Positions 26,854 to 35,316 of a stretch of 64,000 nt of DNA are shown here, piece after piece. Position 1 is the stretch's first letter. Each line of letters starts with the position of its first letter. This stretch comes from Bacteroidales bacterium (GTDB lineage Bacteria; Bacteroidota; Bacteroidia; Bacteroidales; UBA6680). Position numbers and translations under genes: made by a program. The stretch lies in assembly GCA_025210735.1 (NCBI GenBank), contig JAOARD010000007.1, positions 165,006-229,005 on the forward strand. The letters run 5' to 3'. Under the pieces are notes generated by a model. The model was not told the DNA's origin and did no database searches. It saw nothing but the letters and a program-made list of their open reading frames with translations.

Positions 26854-26933
26854 CAGTTTATAATTGTTTTTTTATTTGTCAGATGGAACTCCGCATAATA
26901 ATCATTCTCGTGTGTGTGAATGACCATTCTCAT
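26853..26933 (-). CDS. Mini-ORF of the FHL repeat family, copy 3
   Basis: 26 codons, MRMVIHTHENDYYAEFHL then TNKKTIIN. The expected first start (ATGAAACGA at 26944) is separated by a 1-nt deletion, which puts a TGA before this internal ATG (ATGA overlap). Copies 2 and 3 form a head-to-tail pair with a period of about 91 nt, as do the copies at 59983 and 60083. Confidence 0.52.
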   Translation of the reverse strand: MRMVIHTHENDYYAEFHLTNKKTIIN

Positions 26934-26971
26934 GCTCGTTTCATATTTTGTTAATTTGTATTTAAAATTCA

Positions 26972-27610
26972 TTACTCTGTTTTAATAAAATCAGCTCCTA
27001 AAAATCCGGAGTGGTATCTGATTGGTACTTTATCTCCTATCTCTAAATCGTACCACATATCACATGAACAGTTCAGTTCAAGCTCTTTATTATTGTGCTC
27101 AACATATAGTTTGTAATCTGTATAAGCAGAGTTTCGCGATTGTTTTTTGTTGTTGGTCTTAAAGGTTAATTCAGCATAAACAGTATGAGAATATCCTGAA
27201 AATGCATTGTTAATATTTATAACCAATGCAGCACATATTCCAATTACACCCAGATATACTATAAATCTATCTAAAAGCATATCCGGCACATAGTTAAACC
27301 TCTTTGAGTATTGTTTAACCTTATATATTACCAGCTCTGAGAGCGGTATCGTAGATAGAATAATTATTAAAGTAAGAACCGAAGCATTAACATAATTTGA
27401 CTGCAAACCAAACATACCAAATGTCCCTGTTACCAAACCTGAAAACATAAATATTATCTCATTAATAAATATCTTATGAGCTCTCTCCTCTTTTTTCTGA
27501 TTCTGCAATTTTTCATTCTGCTCAGCCGATAATTCAAACAATCTCTCTTTTTTACCTGCTTGCTTTCTGTTTTTGACCTTCTTCTTTCTTTTTTTAGGAT
27601 TACCGGGCAT
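26972..27610 (-). CDS. Membrane protein of unknown function
   Basis: 212 aa. A strongly basic N-terminus (MPGNPKKRKKKVKNRKQAGKK) and charged helix are followed by three hydrophobic segments (about 48-66, 75-95, 118-138) and a C-terminal soluble part with a CSC motif (LELNCSCDMW) and a final stretch resembling a small OB or SH3-like tail (IGDKVPIRYHSGFLGADFI). I do not recognise a family. It is the upstream neighbour of the tandem mini-ORFs and may be co-transcribed with the small membrane gene at 26340. Confidence 0.65.
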   Translation of the reverse strand: MPGNPKKRKKKVKNRKQAGKKERLFELSAEQNEKLQNQKKEERAHKIFINEIIFMFSGLVTGTFGMFGLQSNYVNASVLTLIIILSTIPLSELVIYKVKQYSKRFNYVPDMLLDRFIVYLGVIGICAALVININNAFSGYSHTVYAELTFKTNNKKQSRNSAYTDYKLYVEHNNKELELNCSCDMWYDLEIGDKVPIRYHSGFLGADFIKTE

Positions 27611-27928
27611 CTTATTCTATTTTATCGGTGTAAACTGCTTTAACAAAAGCTGTACATTGCAATAGATACAATGGGTATAGCTTATCTTGCGCAAACATAT
27701 GTAAAATAGCACCGTAATAAAATATCAGATATATTTAAGCCTTTTGGTTTTTCATTTTCGTAGACTACTAACCAATTTACGTAATTAGTAAGGTAGTTCT
27801 ACTACTGTGCTTATTATGTTACAGGCATTTTTGTCAGATTATATTATAACAGATAAAACAGTACTACTTTAATAGTAGATAATTATCATTTACACTACTT
27901 TTTATGCCTGTTTCTGGCTGGCTTTACA

Positions 27929-28290
27929 GATGTAGTGATTATAGTAAATTTATAATGAGAAGTTACTCGTATGCTATGATTACAACAAACTCTTTCAAGA
28001 AAGTTATCCGTATGCAGTGATTACAACAAACTTTTCATGAGGAGTTACTCGTACGCAGTGATTACAACAAACTTTTACAGTAAAGCTATCTGTATGCAAT
28101 AATTACTACAAACTTTTTCAAGAAAGTTGCCAGTATGCAATGATTACTGTGAATCTTTTAGAGAAAGTTGCCAGTATGCAATGATCACAACAATTTTTTT
28201 CCGGAAAATTACCTGTATGCAACTATTACAATTGTTTGTTTACAAAGGGCAGATCATAAGCAACAATTACAACAAGCCCGTTCTAAACCC
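27929..28290. repeat. 41-bp tandem repeat array, about nine units
   Basis: Units start at 27962, 28003, 28044, 28085, 28126, 28167 and 28208, each exactly 41 bp, with degenerate units before and after. The core is GTATGCAGTGATTACAACAA followed by ACTTTTTCAAGAAAG. Units diverge from centre to edge. The period is not a multiple of 3, there are no unique spacers, and no long ORF crosses it, so it is neither coding nor CRISPR. It fills most of the 775-bp gap at 27611-28385, starting about 95 bp beyond the stop of the TPR gene at 28386; I see nothing else in that gap. Confidence 0.85.
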
Positions 28291-28385
28291 GTGTTCTTAA
28301 ACAAAATAGAGCTAACCATTATTCTCTTTCAGAAATAACTTTGATTTTAGCAGAAACCTTCTTAATCTGTATAAGAGTTCTTAAT

Positions 28386-29981
28386 TTAATAATATACAAC
28401 TCTGGATGTTCTCTTACCAAACTGTTTTACCTGCAATTTAGCCTCAGATACATAAAAGTTATCAGGATATCTTTTAACAGCATTGTTTACAATCTCTTTT
28501 GCTTTGTTAAGCCTGTTTGTTCTTATGTAGTAGAATGCAACAGCTTTATATGCAAAACCTATGCTCTTATCATTTATAAACATCTCTTTGTCGCTATCAT
28601 GATAGTTTTCAAACGTTTTAATCATCTCCAAAGCTTTTGTTATCTCATCAGCCTCAGAGTATTCAGATACAAGTTGCAACATCATAGAAGCTTTAATAGA
28701 TTTAAATTTGATGTTGTTTTTAAGTGCAGGAAACTCCTCTTGGTCTCTCTCTAGTTTTTCATATATCTTATCAGTTTCTCCTACATCATCAAGAGTAGTT
28801 ATATAGCTGTTTATGAATACAGATATTACCTCTCTGTGATTAGGTGACGATTTATAAGCCTCCTTTGCATGTTCAAACGCTTTTCGGTAATTTCTGTCGT
28901 CGCCATATACTATTGCCAACTGCATATGGTATATGCGGTTTATTTTATCACTAACTGACTTGTTACTCTTACAGGCAGTAATAATATCGTAATGATCCAT
29001 CTCTGTCTGCATAAAATTGTTTTGCTCAATCTGCGTTTTATAGAAAAGATTTTTATACAGGTCAACTATAAGGTTGTCTTTGCTACCTTCCGGATTCAAC
29101 TCTATCAGTTTACATATAGATTTTTTAAGCTCCTTTTCATTCATATTATTCTCTGCTATACGCATAAGCAGAACAGTGCTTATCATATATTTAACAGGTT
29201 TGTTTTCCGGATAGAACAGCATAGATTTCTCTGCTGCTGCCAACGCTGCTTTTGTGTTAACCTCTTTCAGCTTCTCTATACATTTATTACTGTATTCCAA
29301 GCCTATAAGTTGTTTAAGTGATATCTTTCCTTCTGTAAAAAAGTATTTATCAAATATCTGCTCTGTGGTTAGTGTATTTAACTCATTTTGAGTTATTGAT
29401 TTATTCTCCATTAACATCTGAACAAACTGATACTTAAAATCATCAGTATACATTCCCATGTTTTTGTCAGGCGAGGTTGTCTCAATAACAATATGACTTG
29501 TTTCTGGGAATGCTGTTATGTTTACATGATTTGGATACTCATTTATCTGATAAGGGATATTCAGATCTTCGAAAACCAGAGCGTATAACATTGTTGAGCT
29601 TACACAGTTGAATTGACCATTTTTAGTAAATATCTCCGGAAATTCACTTATCGGGGCATAACGACTAAAGAATTTTGACCTTATCCTTTTATTGATAATT
29701 CTTATCTGTTTCTTCTCCTTAAGATCCGAAAGGTCTTCCTTTCTGAGTTCTATTATAAAGTCAAAATATCTGCGTTTGTAGTGCGGAGGAACCATTGTTA
29801 CTTTCAGGTCTGTTATAGAGAAAAACAGATCGAACATATCTGTATGTTCATTATTAAGATAGTTCTTTATTGTTTTCTGCTCCAGACTGTTTGTGTAATC
29901 AATATTATTAAGCTCTGTCTGCTGACTAAATATATTATTAATTATTATAAGTAATACTATTGTTAATATACTTTGTTTCAT
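28386..29981 (-). CDS. Secreted transglutaminase-like/TPR protein
   Basis: 531 aa. Signal peptide MKQSILTIVLLIIINNIFSQ. Residues about 95-180 look like a transglutaminase-like (Transglut_core2/SirB1-type) core: NGQFNCVSSTMLYALVFEDLNIPYQINEYPNHVNI carries the Cys and His of the family. From about 245 to 520 the protein is a series of TPR-like helical hairpins, including YRKAFEHAKEAYKSSPNHREVI and NRLNKAKEIVNNAVKRYPDNFYVSEAKL. It probably acts in the periplasm or on the surface as a scaffold; whether the Cys-His pair is catalytic is not known. A 9-bp inverted repeat lies just upstream (30011-30038). Confidence 0.75.
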   Translation of the reverse strand: MKQSILTIVLLIIINNIFSQQTELNNIDYTNSLEQKTIKNYLNNEHTDMFDLFFSITDLKVTMVPPHYKRRYFDFIIELRKEDLSDLKEKKQIRIINKRIRSKFFSRYAPISEFPEIFTKNGQFNCVSSTMLYALVFEDLNIPYQINEYPNHVNITAFPETSHIVIETTSPDKNMGMYTDDFKYQFVQMLMENKSITQNELNTLTTEQIFDKYFFTEGKISLKQLIGLEYSNKCIEKLKEVNTKAALAAAEKSMLFYPENKPVKYMISTVLLMRIAENNMNEKELKKSICKLIELNPEGSKDNLIVDLYKNLFYKTQIEQNNFMQTEMDHYDIITACKSNKSVSDKINRIYHMQLAIVYGDDRNYRKAFEHAKEAYKSSPNHREVISVFINSYITTLDDVGETDKIYEKLERDQEEFPALKNNIKFKSIKASMMLQLVSEYSEADEITKALEMIKTFENYHDSDKEMFINDKSIGFAYKAVAFYYIRTNRLNKAKEIVNNAVKRYPDNFYVSEAKLQVKQFGKRTSRVVYY

Positions 29982-30010
29982 AGTGTTTAAATGATCTGGT
30001 TAAGATATGC

Positions 30011-30038
30011 TACTAAATTTTGAGGGCGCAATTTAGTA
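30011..30038. promoter_or_regulatory. Inverted repeat upstream of the TPR gene
   Basis: TACTAAATT and AATTTAGTA arms flank TTGAGGGCGC, 30 bp before the ATG at 29981. A GC-rich centre in an AT-rich gap suggests an operator or hairpin. Confidence 0.3.
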
Positions 30039-30118
30039 AATTAAATATTACCAGAGATACTTGCTATTATAAGTATTTTATCAGCTATATTAATTTGTAA
30101 TACCACATATAAACAAAA

Positions 30119-30140
30119 GCCCGGACAAAACTGCCCGGGC
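30119..30140 (-). terminator. Terminator of the His-rich lipoprotein gene
   Basis: GCCCGG / CCGGGC stem with a 10-nt loop; the minus-strand RNA continues into UUUUGUUU. It lies 21 bp after the stop. Confidence 0.8.
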
Positions 30141-30161
30141 AAAACATAAATAAGTTTTATG

Positions 30162-30800
30162 CTATTTGTTTATAACGTATTTCATTCCGTCAACAAAATA
30201 TACAGAGTAGTATCCTTTACCAGACTCTTTAATTTTGTTTCTAAGAGTCTCTATTTTTGCATATCCTGCACGGCAAGCTCTGTCTTCTGAACCATGATCG
30301 TGCTCATGTTCGTGAGCTTCTCCTTCTGCATGGTCATGCTCTTCCTCTTTTTTGGCATTCTCAGCCTCTCTCTTCTTAAGACCATCTTCCCACTTTGCAA
30401 GATACTCTTCGTCAATACGGTTCTCCTGAAGAACACCAGTAAATGTAACATTCTGGTTTACTACAGACTTATCGAATTTACCAAATTCACCTTTTGCTTC
30501 AACTCTGATTTTTGTTTTAGGATCTTCGCCCATAACAAAACATCTACGACCAGAGTGGCTACATACATGATTTACACGTCCTGTAAATGTAACTGGTTTA
30601 CCAACCATATTATCTGCATCCTTAAGCATCTCGTCAAGGTTAGCATATGTTTTTGCATCCTTGCACTCTTTTTTGCTATCGCAACATTCGCTCTTTTTGT
30701 TTTCTGAGCAATTTTTATCTTCTTTCTTCTCTGCGTTGTTTGTACATGATACTGCTATAGTTGCTATTGCAAGCAGTAGTGGTAATAATAACTTTTTCAT
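30162..30800 (-). CDS. Lipoprotein with OB-like domain and His-rich tail
   Basis: 212 aa; lipobox VSC with Cys19. A Lys/Cys/Glu-rich linker (two close CC-type clusters, about 31-47) leads into an OB-fold-like domain (about 58-125: VGKPVTFTGRVNHVCSHSGRRCFVMGEDPKTKIRVEA), which includes a CSHSGRRC motif. Next comes a His/Glu/Asp-rich stretch (about 155-172, EEHDHAEGEAHEHEHDHGSE), typical of metal-buffering segments. This suggests a periplasmic metal-binding or metal-responsive role, but no partner transporter is adjacent. A degenerate FHL-family element lies in its upstream region. Confidence 0.72.
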   Translation of the reverse strand: MKKLLLPLLLAIATIAVSCTNNAEKKEDKNCSENKKSECCDSKKECKDAKTYANLDEMLKDADNMVGKPVTFTGRVNHVCSHSGRRCFVMGEDPKTKIRVEAKGEFGKFDKSVVNQNVTFTGVLQENRIDEEYLAKWEDGLKKREAENAKKEEEHDHAEGEAHEHEHDHGSEDRACRAGYAKIETLRNKIKESGKGYYSVYFVDGMKYVINK

Positions 30801-30869
30801 TTTTTAATATATATTTTAAATTACTGTTTATTTTGAAACGTTGTGCGTTTCTACAATTTTATCTATTTC

Positions 30870-30945
30870 TTCGTTTGTCAGATAGAACCCGCATTTATAA
30901 TCATCCTCGTGTGTGAGAAGAATCCTTTATCATGCTTTGTTTCAT
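30870..30945 (-). repeat. Degenerate FHL-family element fused to the end of the DUF4857 gene
   Basis: On the minus strand the element begins ATGAAACAAAGCATG at 30945, in frame with the end of the upstream CDS, and supplies its last 14 codons (MKQSMIKDSSHTRG). A 2-nt loss in the CACACACAC run then shifts frame to a TGA. The rest of the element stays recognisable in the other frame (DYKCGFYLTNEE), and the trailer AAATAAACAG is present at about 30830. It lies upstream of the His-rich lipoprotein gene. Confidence 0.7.
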
Positions 30946-32175
30946 TCTTCTTGCTTTAGGAAACATTGCTATTGCAATAAGTCCTAACCATCCGGTAAAT
31001 ACTATTATAATTATCTCTGGTATGTATAGTTTTATATCAGATTTACGTCTGATAAGCAATACAATATACACAATTAACACTATAATATTAAACGGTATTG
31101 ATAATAGTGAGTACTTAGACACAGGATTTATTACAGAGCTGTATTTACTGGTCATATTAATAGTAAGCGGAAACAGATACTCTGCGGCCTTACCTGCTGT
31201 AGTCTCTTCTGCTGTTTTCCATGTCTCATGATATTCATCAACCAGTTTGTAATCTCTGTTTGTAACATAACAATGCATATTGTCTTTGTTTGTAACAATT
31301 ATGTTACGATACATAAGATTTCCGAACACCTGTAGCGAAGATTCTTTTGCATTAAAGTTCTCTACCGGAAGTTTTATAAGTTTGTAGTTATCTGTTGACA
31401 AAACATAAAAACTGTTGTCTTTACCAATGGCAAATCCGTAAAACTCATGTGTTGCTACCTCATAAGGTATTACTGTTATTATATCCTTATCACTCTCAAT
31501 GGCTGTATTATGAATTACAGGAACTCCTTTTGCCATTTTCAGATGATATATAGCATTGTTACTATCCTTAATAAAATATCCCTCGTCATAAGCTTTTCGC
31601 ACACTTGGGTTTCCGCATATCCATTTTGCAGGAAAAACAAACCCGGCGCTCTTCATCTGTTTTGTGAAGGTTTCTGACTTTTCAACATTTAATGTATTTG
31701 TCTGAGCATCCAGAAATTCAATACCACTATTAACTATTCTGAACATATCTGTTGGTAAAGACAAACTTACACGTCCGGAAGCAGACTCAAACAAAGGATA
31801 CAATCCTAATGAAGGAACATCCAGTTGTTTGGGTTTAAATCTGAAATGTATTCTGTTTTTCTGTAGCTCTTTAGTATCAATAGCAATACCATCAATTGTA
31901 TCCGGCATTGTACCATCTGCCAACAGTTGTCGGTAATATGTTAAAGGTACCAATTTTTCATACTCCTCAAGGGTATACTTATTACCCTTAGTATCTACCC
32001 ATTTTATATCTGCATTGGTTCTTCTAAAGATTATGAAATCTTTATTTACAGAGCTATATGTTGCAAATGGTGCTCTTATATTCTTCTCAGTTGCCTTTCT
32101 GTAAAAATCCGGTATAAATAGTGATGCAACTATTATTGCTATAGCTATAAGTATATATCTACTAATACGTTCCAT
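30901..32175 (-). CDS. DUF4857-like membrane protein, last gene of the TonB/ABC operon
   Basis: 424 aa. One N-terminal TM (about 6-22), a large extracytoplasmic domain (about 30-345), and two C-terminal TMs (about 358-378, 388-408). This fits the DUF4857 proteins I know beside ABC permeases in Bacteroides-type operons; function is not established. It begins 2 bp after the permease stop. The last 14 residues do not belong to the protein family: they are translated from a degenerate FHL-family repeat that overlaps the 3' end, so the natural C-terminus was probably near AMFPKARR. Confidence 0.75.
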   Translation of the reverse strand: MERISRYILIAIAIIVASLFIPDFYRKATEKNIRAPFATYSSVNKDFIIFRRTNADIKWVDTKGNKYTLEEYEKLVPLTYYRQLLADGTMPDTIDGIAIDTKELQKNRIHFRFKPKQLDVPSLGLYPLFESASGRVSLSLPTDMFRIVNSGIEFLDAQTNTLNVEKSETFTKQMKSAGFVFPAKWICGNPSVRKAYDEGYFIKDSNNAIYHLKMAKGVPVIHNTAIESDKDIITVIPYEVATHEFYGFAIGKDNSFYVLSTDNYKLIKLPVENFNAKESSLQVFGNLMYRNIIVTNKDNMHCYVTNRDYKLVDEYHETWKTAEETTAGKAAEYLFPLTINMTSKYSSVINPVSKYSLLSIPFNIIVLIVYIVLLIRRKSDIKLYIPEIIIIVFTGWLGLIAIAMFPKARRMKQSMIKDSSHTRG

Positions 32176-32177
32176 TA

Positions 32178-32849
32178 TTACATCTCCCCTCTTTTAAATC
32201 TGTTACCACTGTATATTAACGACATAAGCAAAGCTGCTGCTATTATAGTAATGGTTAACAATACATTGTTGTATATTTTATATGCGTAACCAAATGAGAA
32301 GCAATAAACCACTCCTGCCAACATTATTATCTGAGGTATTCTGTATCGCCATACAGGTTCGGTTATTATCATACTCAGAATACCGTAAGCTGCATACCCT
32401 CCAAGCATCCATGGTAATACTGTAGCTAAAACTGCCCATACAATATTTACAGGGAAATATATTATAGAGAGTATAGTTAACAGAGTTGTAAGTATCAGAA
32501 AAATAGATGTAAGCATTACAATACCGTATGACAACATAGAGAACAGTATTCTGTTCTCGCGCATTGGCAGATGAAGTGTAATTTTAAGACGTTTCTGATA
32601 TTGTTCAGGTACAAATTGTACAATAGCAATTATTATGGCTGCCACAAAAGGAATGTATCGCATCCATCTGCCATAAAACTGGTATCCCTCAAACACTACT
32701 GCATTCCAGTATCTTGGAGCATTAACAAATCTGAGATCGTGGTTTACTGTAATCCACACATTAACAATTATTATTATCGAGAGCAGAGCGAGTGCAGCTA
32801 AAGCCCATCTCGTTTTAATCCACTCTTTTCTGTATAATAGATAGTTCAT
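32178..32849 (-). CDS. ABC transporter permease subunit
   Basis: 223 aa, six hydrophobic segments (about 15-33, 64-82, 100-122, 130-152, 158-176, 186-205), no binding-protein or ATPase motifs. It follows its ATPase gene by 6 bp and precedes the DUF4857 gene by 2 bp, so the three form one tightly packed unit. This layout matches ABC-2-type exporters or lantibiotic-immunity-like permeases; the substrate is unknown. Confidence 0.85.
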   Translation of the reverse strand: MNYLLYRKEWIKTRWALAALALLSIIIIVNVWITVNHDLRFVNAPRYWNAVVFEGYQFYGRWMRYIPFVAAIIIAIVQFVPEQYQKRLKITLHLPMRENRILFSMLSYGIVMLTSIFLILTTLLTILSIIYFPVNIVWAVLATVLPWMLGGYAAYGILSMIITEPVWRYRIPQIIMLAGVVYCFSFGYAYKIYNNVLLTITIIAAALLMSLIYSGNRFKRGEM

Positions 32850-32855
32850 TTCTGA

Positions 32856-33743
32856 TTAATATTTTCCGGTTAAACCAATAAAAGCATCCTCCAGGCTGAG
32901 TTTACTCTCAATAATATCGCCATGATTTATACCCAGGTTATTTACATACTGAGTAACCTCATCCAACTTACCAAAACTGTATACAGACAACTTTCCGTGC
33001 TGAACCTCATAGTTTTTTATAAGATCACTCTTCTCCAGTTCTATATCGTTTTTATCTACTGTGCATTTAAACTCCCTGAAATTGTTAAGGAACTCCTGTG
33101 TTGGCATAGAGATAAGCAACTTACCATAATCCATTATCATGCAGTCATCAATAAGTATCTCCATATCCTGAATAATATGCGATGTTGTAAATATTGTTTT
33201 ATCCTGACTGTTTGCCCACTCCTTAAGGTACTCTATAAAGAGTCTGCGATATCCCGGATCAAGCCCCATTGAGAAATCATCAAGAATCATTAACTCCGGG
33301 TCCTGAGCCAGTATTAACCCAAGTGCTACTTGCGATCTCTGACCACACGACATTGTTGATATTTTCTGACGCGGAGCAATCTTAAGTTTGTTCATTAACT
33401 CAAAATAAGCATCGCTTTTCCACCCCGGGTAGAATGGTTTAAAGAACTTCTCAATCTGTGTTACATTCATAAAACCATACTGAATATGTCCTTCAAGAAG
33501 AAATCCTATACGTCTTTTTGCATCAGCTGACAATCGCTGGCTATTCTCTCCGAATATCGCACAGTGTCCTGCAGTTGGTTTAAGATATCCGTTAAGTATG
33601 TTTATGGTTGTTGTTTTACCGGTACCATTCTTTCCGAGCAGCCCAAGTATAGATCCTCTCTTTACTTCAAAGCTCAGATCTTTATATATGCACCTGCTGC
33701 CATAATAATGGGTCAGGTTATTGCACTCTATTATATTATCCAT
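32856..33743 (-). CDS. ABC transporter ATP-binding protein
   Basis: 295 aa. Walker A GLLGKNGTGKTTT (about 34-46), Walker B ELMILDDFSMGLDPG, and His switch TSHI are intact. The signature is degenerate (MSCGQRSQVALGLILAQDP in place of LSGGQ), as in several CcmA/DrrA-like ATPases. The C-terminal 80 residues form the extra domain common in ABC-2 exporter ATPases. It works with the permease encoded 6 bp downstream. Position directly after the DUF6850 barrel gene (10 bp) ties it to the TonB operon. Confidence 0.92.
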   Translation of the reverse strand: MDNIIECNNLTHYYGSRCIYKDLSFEVKRGSILGLLGKNGTGKTTTINILNGYLKPTAGHCAIFGENSQRLSADAKRRIGFLLEGHIQYGFMNVTQIEKFFKPFYPGWKSDAYFELMNKLKIAPRQKISTMSCGQRSQVALGLILAQDPELMILDDFSMGLDPGYRRLFIEYLKEWANSQDKTIFTTSHIIQDMEILIDDCMIMDYGKLLISMPTQEFLNNFREFKCTVDKNDIELEKSDLIKNYEVQHGKLSVYSFGKLDEVTQYVNNLGINHGDIIESKLSLEDAFIGLTGKY

Positions 33744-33753
33744 TTTTTTATGT

Positions 33754-35259
33754 TTAAAGTGAGCACCCTATTGTAAATATCAAACCACGGTTTGACCTTA
33801 CACTTTTAAAGCTCTCTGCATATAAATCGGTTTTTACAAACAGATTTATATTGTTCTTTATATTATAGTCATACCTTATTGACAAACCAGATATCAGCAT
33901 ATCTGCTGACAAATAATTAAAGTTTGGAATAACCATTGTACTGTTTGCTGTTTTTACAGCCTGTTTAGTAGTAATAAGATCAGAATCTGTTACAGATTTA
34001 TATCTTAACTTAAGTTTTGCAACTAAAGCTGATTTTTTGAATCTCTTAATAACTCCTGACTGTATCTCTCCTGAGATTGATGTTATATTTGATTCTGCAA
34101 CAGGATCTTTAAACTCAGAGCTCTCATTACTGTACGCAACAGTTGTGGTTATATGGTAATCCAGTTTACTAGCTCTTTTAATATATTGATATGATAAATC
34201 AGCAAGCAAACTACTATTAGTCAGCATATTTTGTTTACTGATTAAATCAACTCCTAAGTAGATAAACTCTTTACCTGTACCTGTTTTATATTCAGACGAT
34301 AACCTGACAGAACTTTTTGGCATTTTATATCCTAACTCTGATCTGAATGTAGTTGTACTTAACTCTGCAAAGGTACGATAAGCATAACTGTTCTCCAGAT
34401 TAAGATTGTTTGATGAGAAACTCGCATTAAATACAAATCCCTTATCTTTTACAGGTAATAGATTAATACCTACATTCAAACCTTTTATACGATACCTGTT
34501 ACTACTGTTTGATTCAGTTCCGGTAAAATACAATTCACTAAGCCCGAACCCTCTCATATATATAACAGAGTTCTTATTATCCTCACGATAGTTACTTATT
34601 TTGTTGTCCTGATCGTAGTTATTATAATCAATATATAATCCAACAATATATTTATCCTTTACTGTTGATGATACTCCCGCAGACAGGGTTAAATCTGAAA
34701 CCGTATTTTTAGGTCTGGGATCAGTAGTGCGATAATTAATCTTAGCAGTATACTTTCCTTTTAGCCCCAAAATAATTTTACCATATTTTCTGGCAAACCC
34801 TCCGCCAAAAGTATATAACTCATAATTAAAGTTTCCTCCAATGGTATCTGCTACAATATACGGAGCCACTCTATTGTAATCATTTACACTATTCCATCTG
34901 ACATTATGCTGTGTTCCATTATTATATATTGCATTACCAAAATATATGCTTTTTTTATTTCTGAAATTCGAAGTGGCATTGAATCTGAATTGATTATCCA
35001 TATCTCCGGTTTGTACAATATGATATTTTCCGGATTCAAATGTTTTATAACCAACAGAAACATCGGTAAATGATACAGTGGGTTGAAAATAGATCATAGA
35101 GACATTATTCCATTGCATTCCTATATGATTATTTATATCTGTATCAAAATAGTGTTCTGCACCATTATACTGCGCACTTATATTATGCGACATTATAATA
35201 AATGCAACAGCAACAGTTACAAATCGGATTATCTTTTTCAAAAGTATATGTATCATCAA
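33754..35259 (-). CDS. DUF6850-like outer membrane beta-barrel protein
   Basis: 501 aa, signal peptide ending HNISAQ. The body consists of alternating amphipathic beta strands separated by polar loops (for example KYIVGLYIDYNNYD, GFVFNASFSSNNLNLENSY), typical of an outer membrane barrel. The family name rests on the gene order receptor, DUF4876 lipoprotein, barrel, ABC pair, DUF4857, which recurs in Bacteroidales; a profile search would settle it. It likely partners the TonB receptor and lipoprotein in moving an unknown ligand. Separated from the DUF4876 gene by a strong hairpin. Confidence 0.72.
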   Translation of the reverse strand: MMIHILLKKIIRFVTVAVAFIIMSHNISAQYNGAEHYFDTDINNHIGMQWNNVSMIYFQPTVSFTDVSVGYKTFESGKYHIVQTGDMDNQFRFNATSNFRNKKSIYFGNAIYNNGTQHNVRWNSVNDYNRVAPYIVADTIGGNFNYELYTFGGGFARKYGKIILGLKGKYTAKINYRTTDPRPKNTVSDLTLSAGVSSTVKDKYIVGLYIDYNNYDQDNKISNYREDNKNSVIYMRGFGLSELYFTGTESNSSNRYRIKGLNVGINLLPVKDKGFVFNASFSSNNLNLENSYAYRTFAELSTTTFRSELGYKMPKSSVRLSSEYKTGTGKEFIYLGVDLISKQNMLTNSSLLADLSYQYIKRASKLDYHITTTVAYSNESSEFKDPVAESNITSISGEIQSGVIKRFKKSALVAKLKLRYKSVTDSDLITTKQAVKTANSTMVIPNFNYLSADMLISGLSIRYDYNIKNNINLFVKTDLYAESFKSVRSNRGLIFTIGCSL

Positions 35260-35280
35260 TATTACTATTCAGTTCAGAAA

Positions 35281-35305
35281 AGATCTCTGCACATGGCAGA
35301 GATCT
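35281..35305 (-). terminator. Strong hairpin inside the TonB operon
   Basis: Ten perfect base pairs (AGATCTCTGC / GCAGAGATCT) with a 5-nt loop, followed on the minus-strand RNA by UUUUC. It lies between the DUF4876 stop and the DUF6850 start. Either a terminator separating two units or a partial attenuator lowering downstream expression. Confidence 0.7.
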
Positions 35306-35316
35306 TTATAAAATAT

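Noticed and set aside
27929..28290. CRISPR array
   Set aside because: Units are contiguous 41-bp tandem repeats with gradual divergence; there are no unique spacers between constant repeats and no cas genes in the window.
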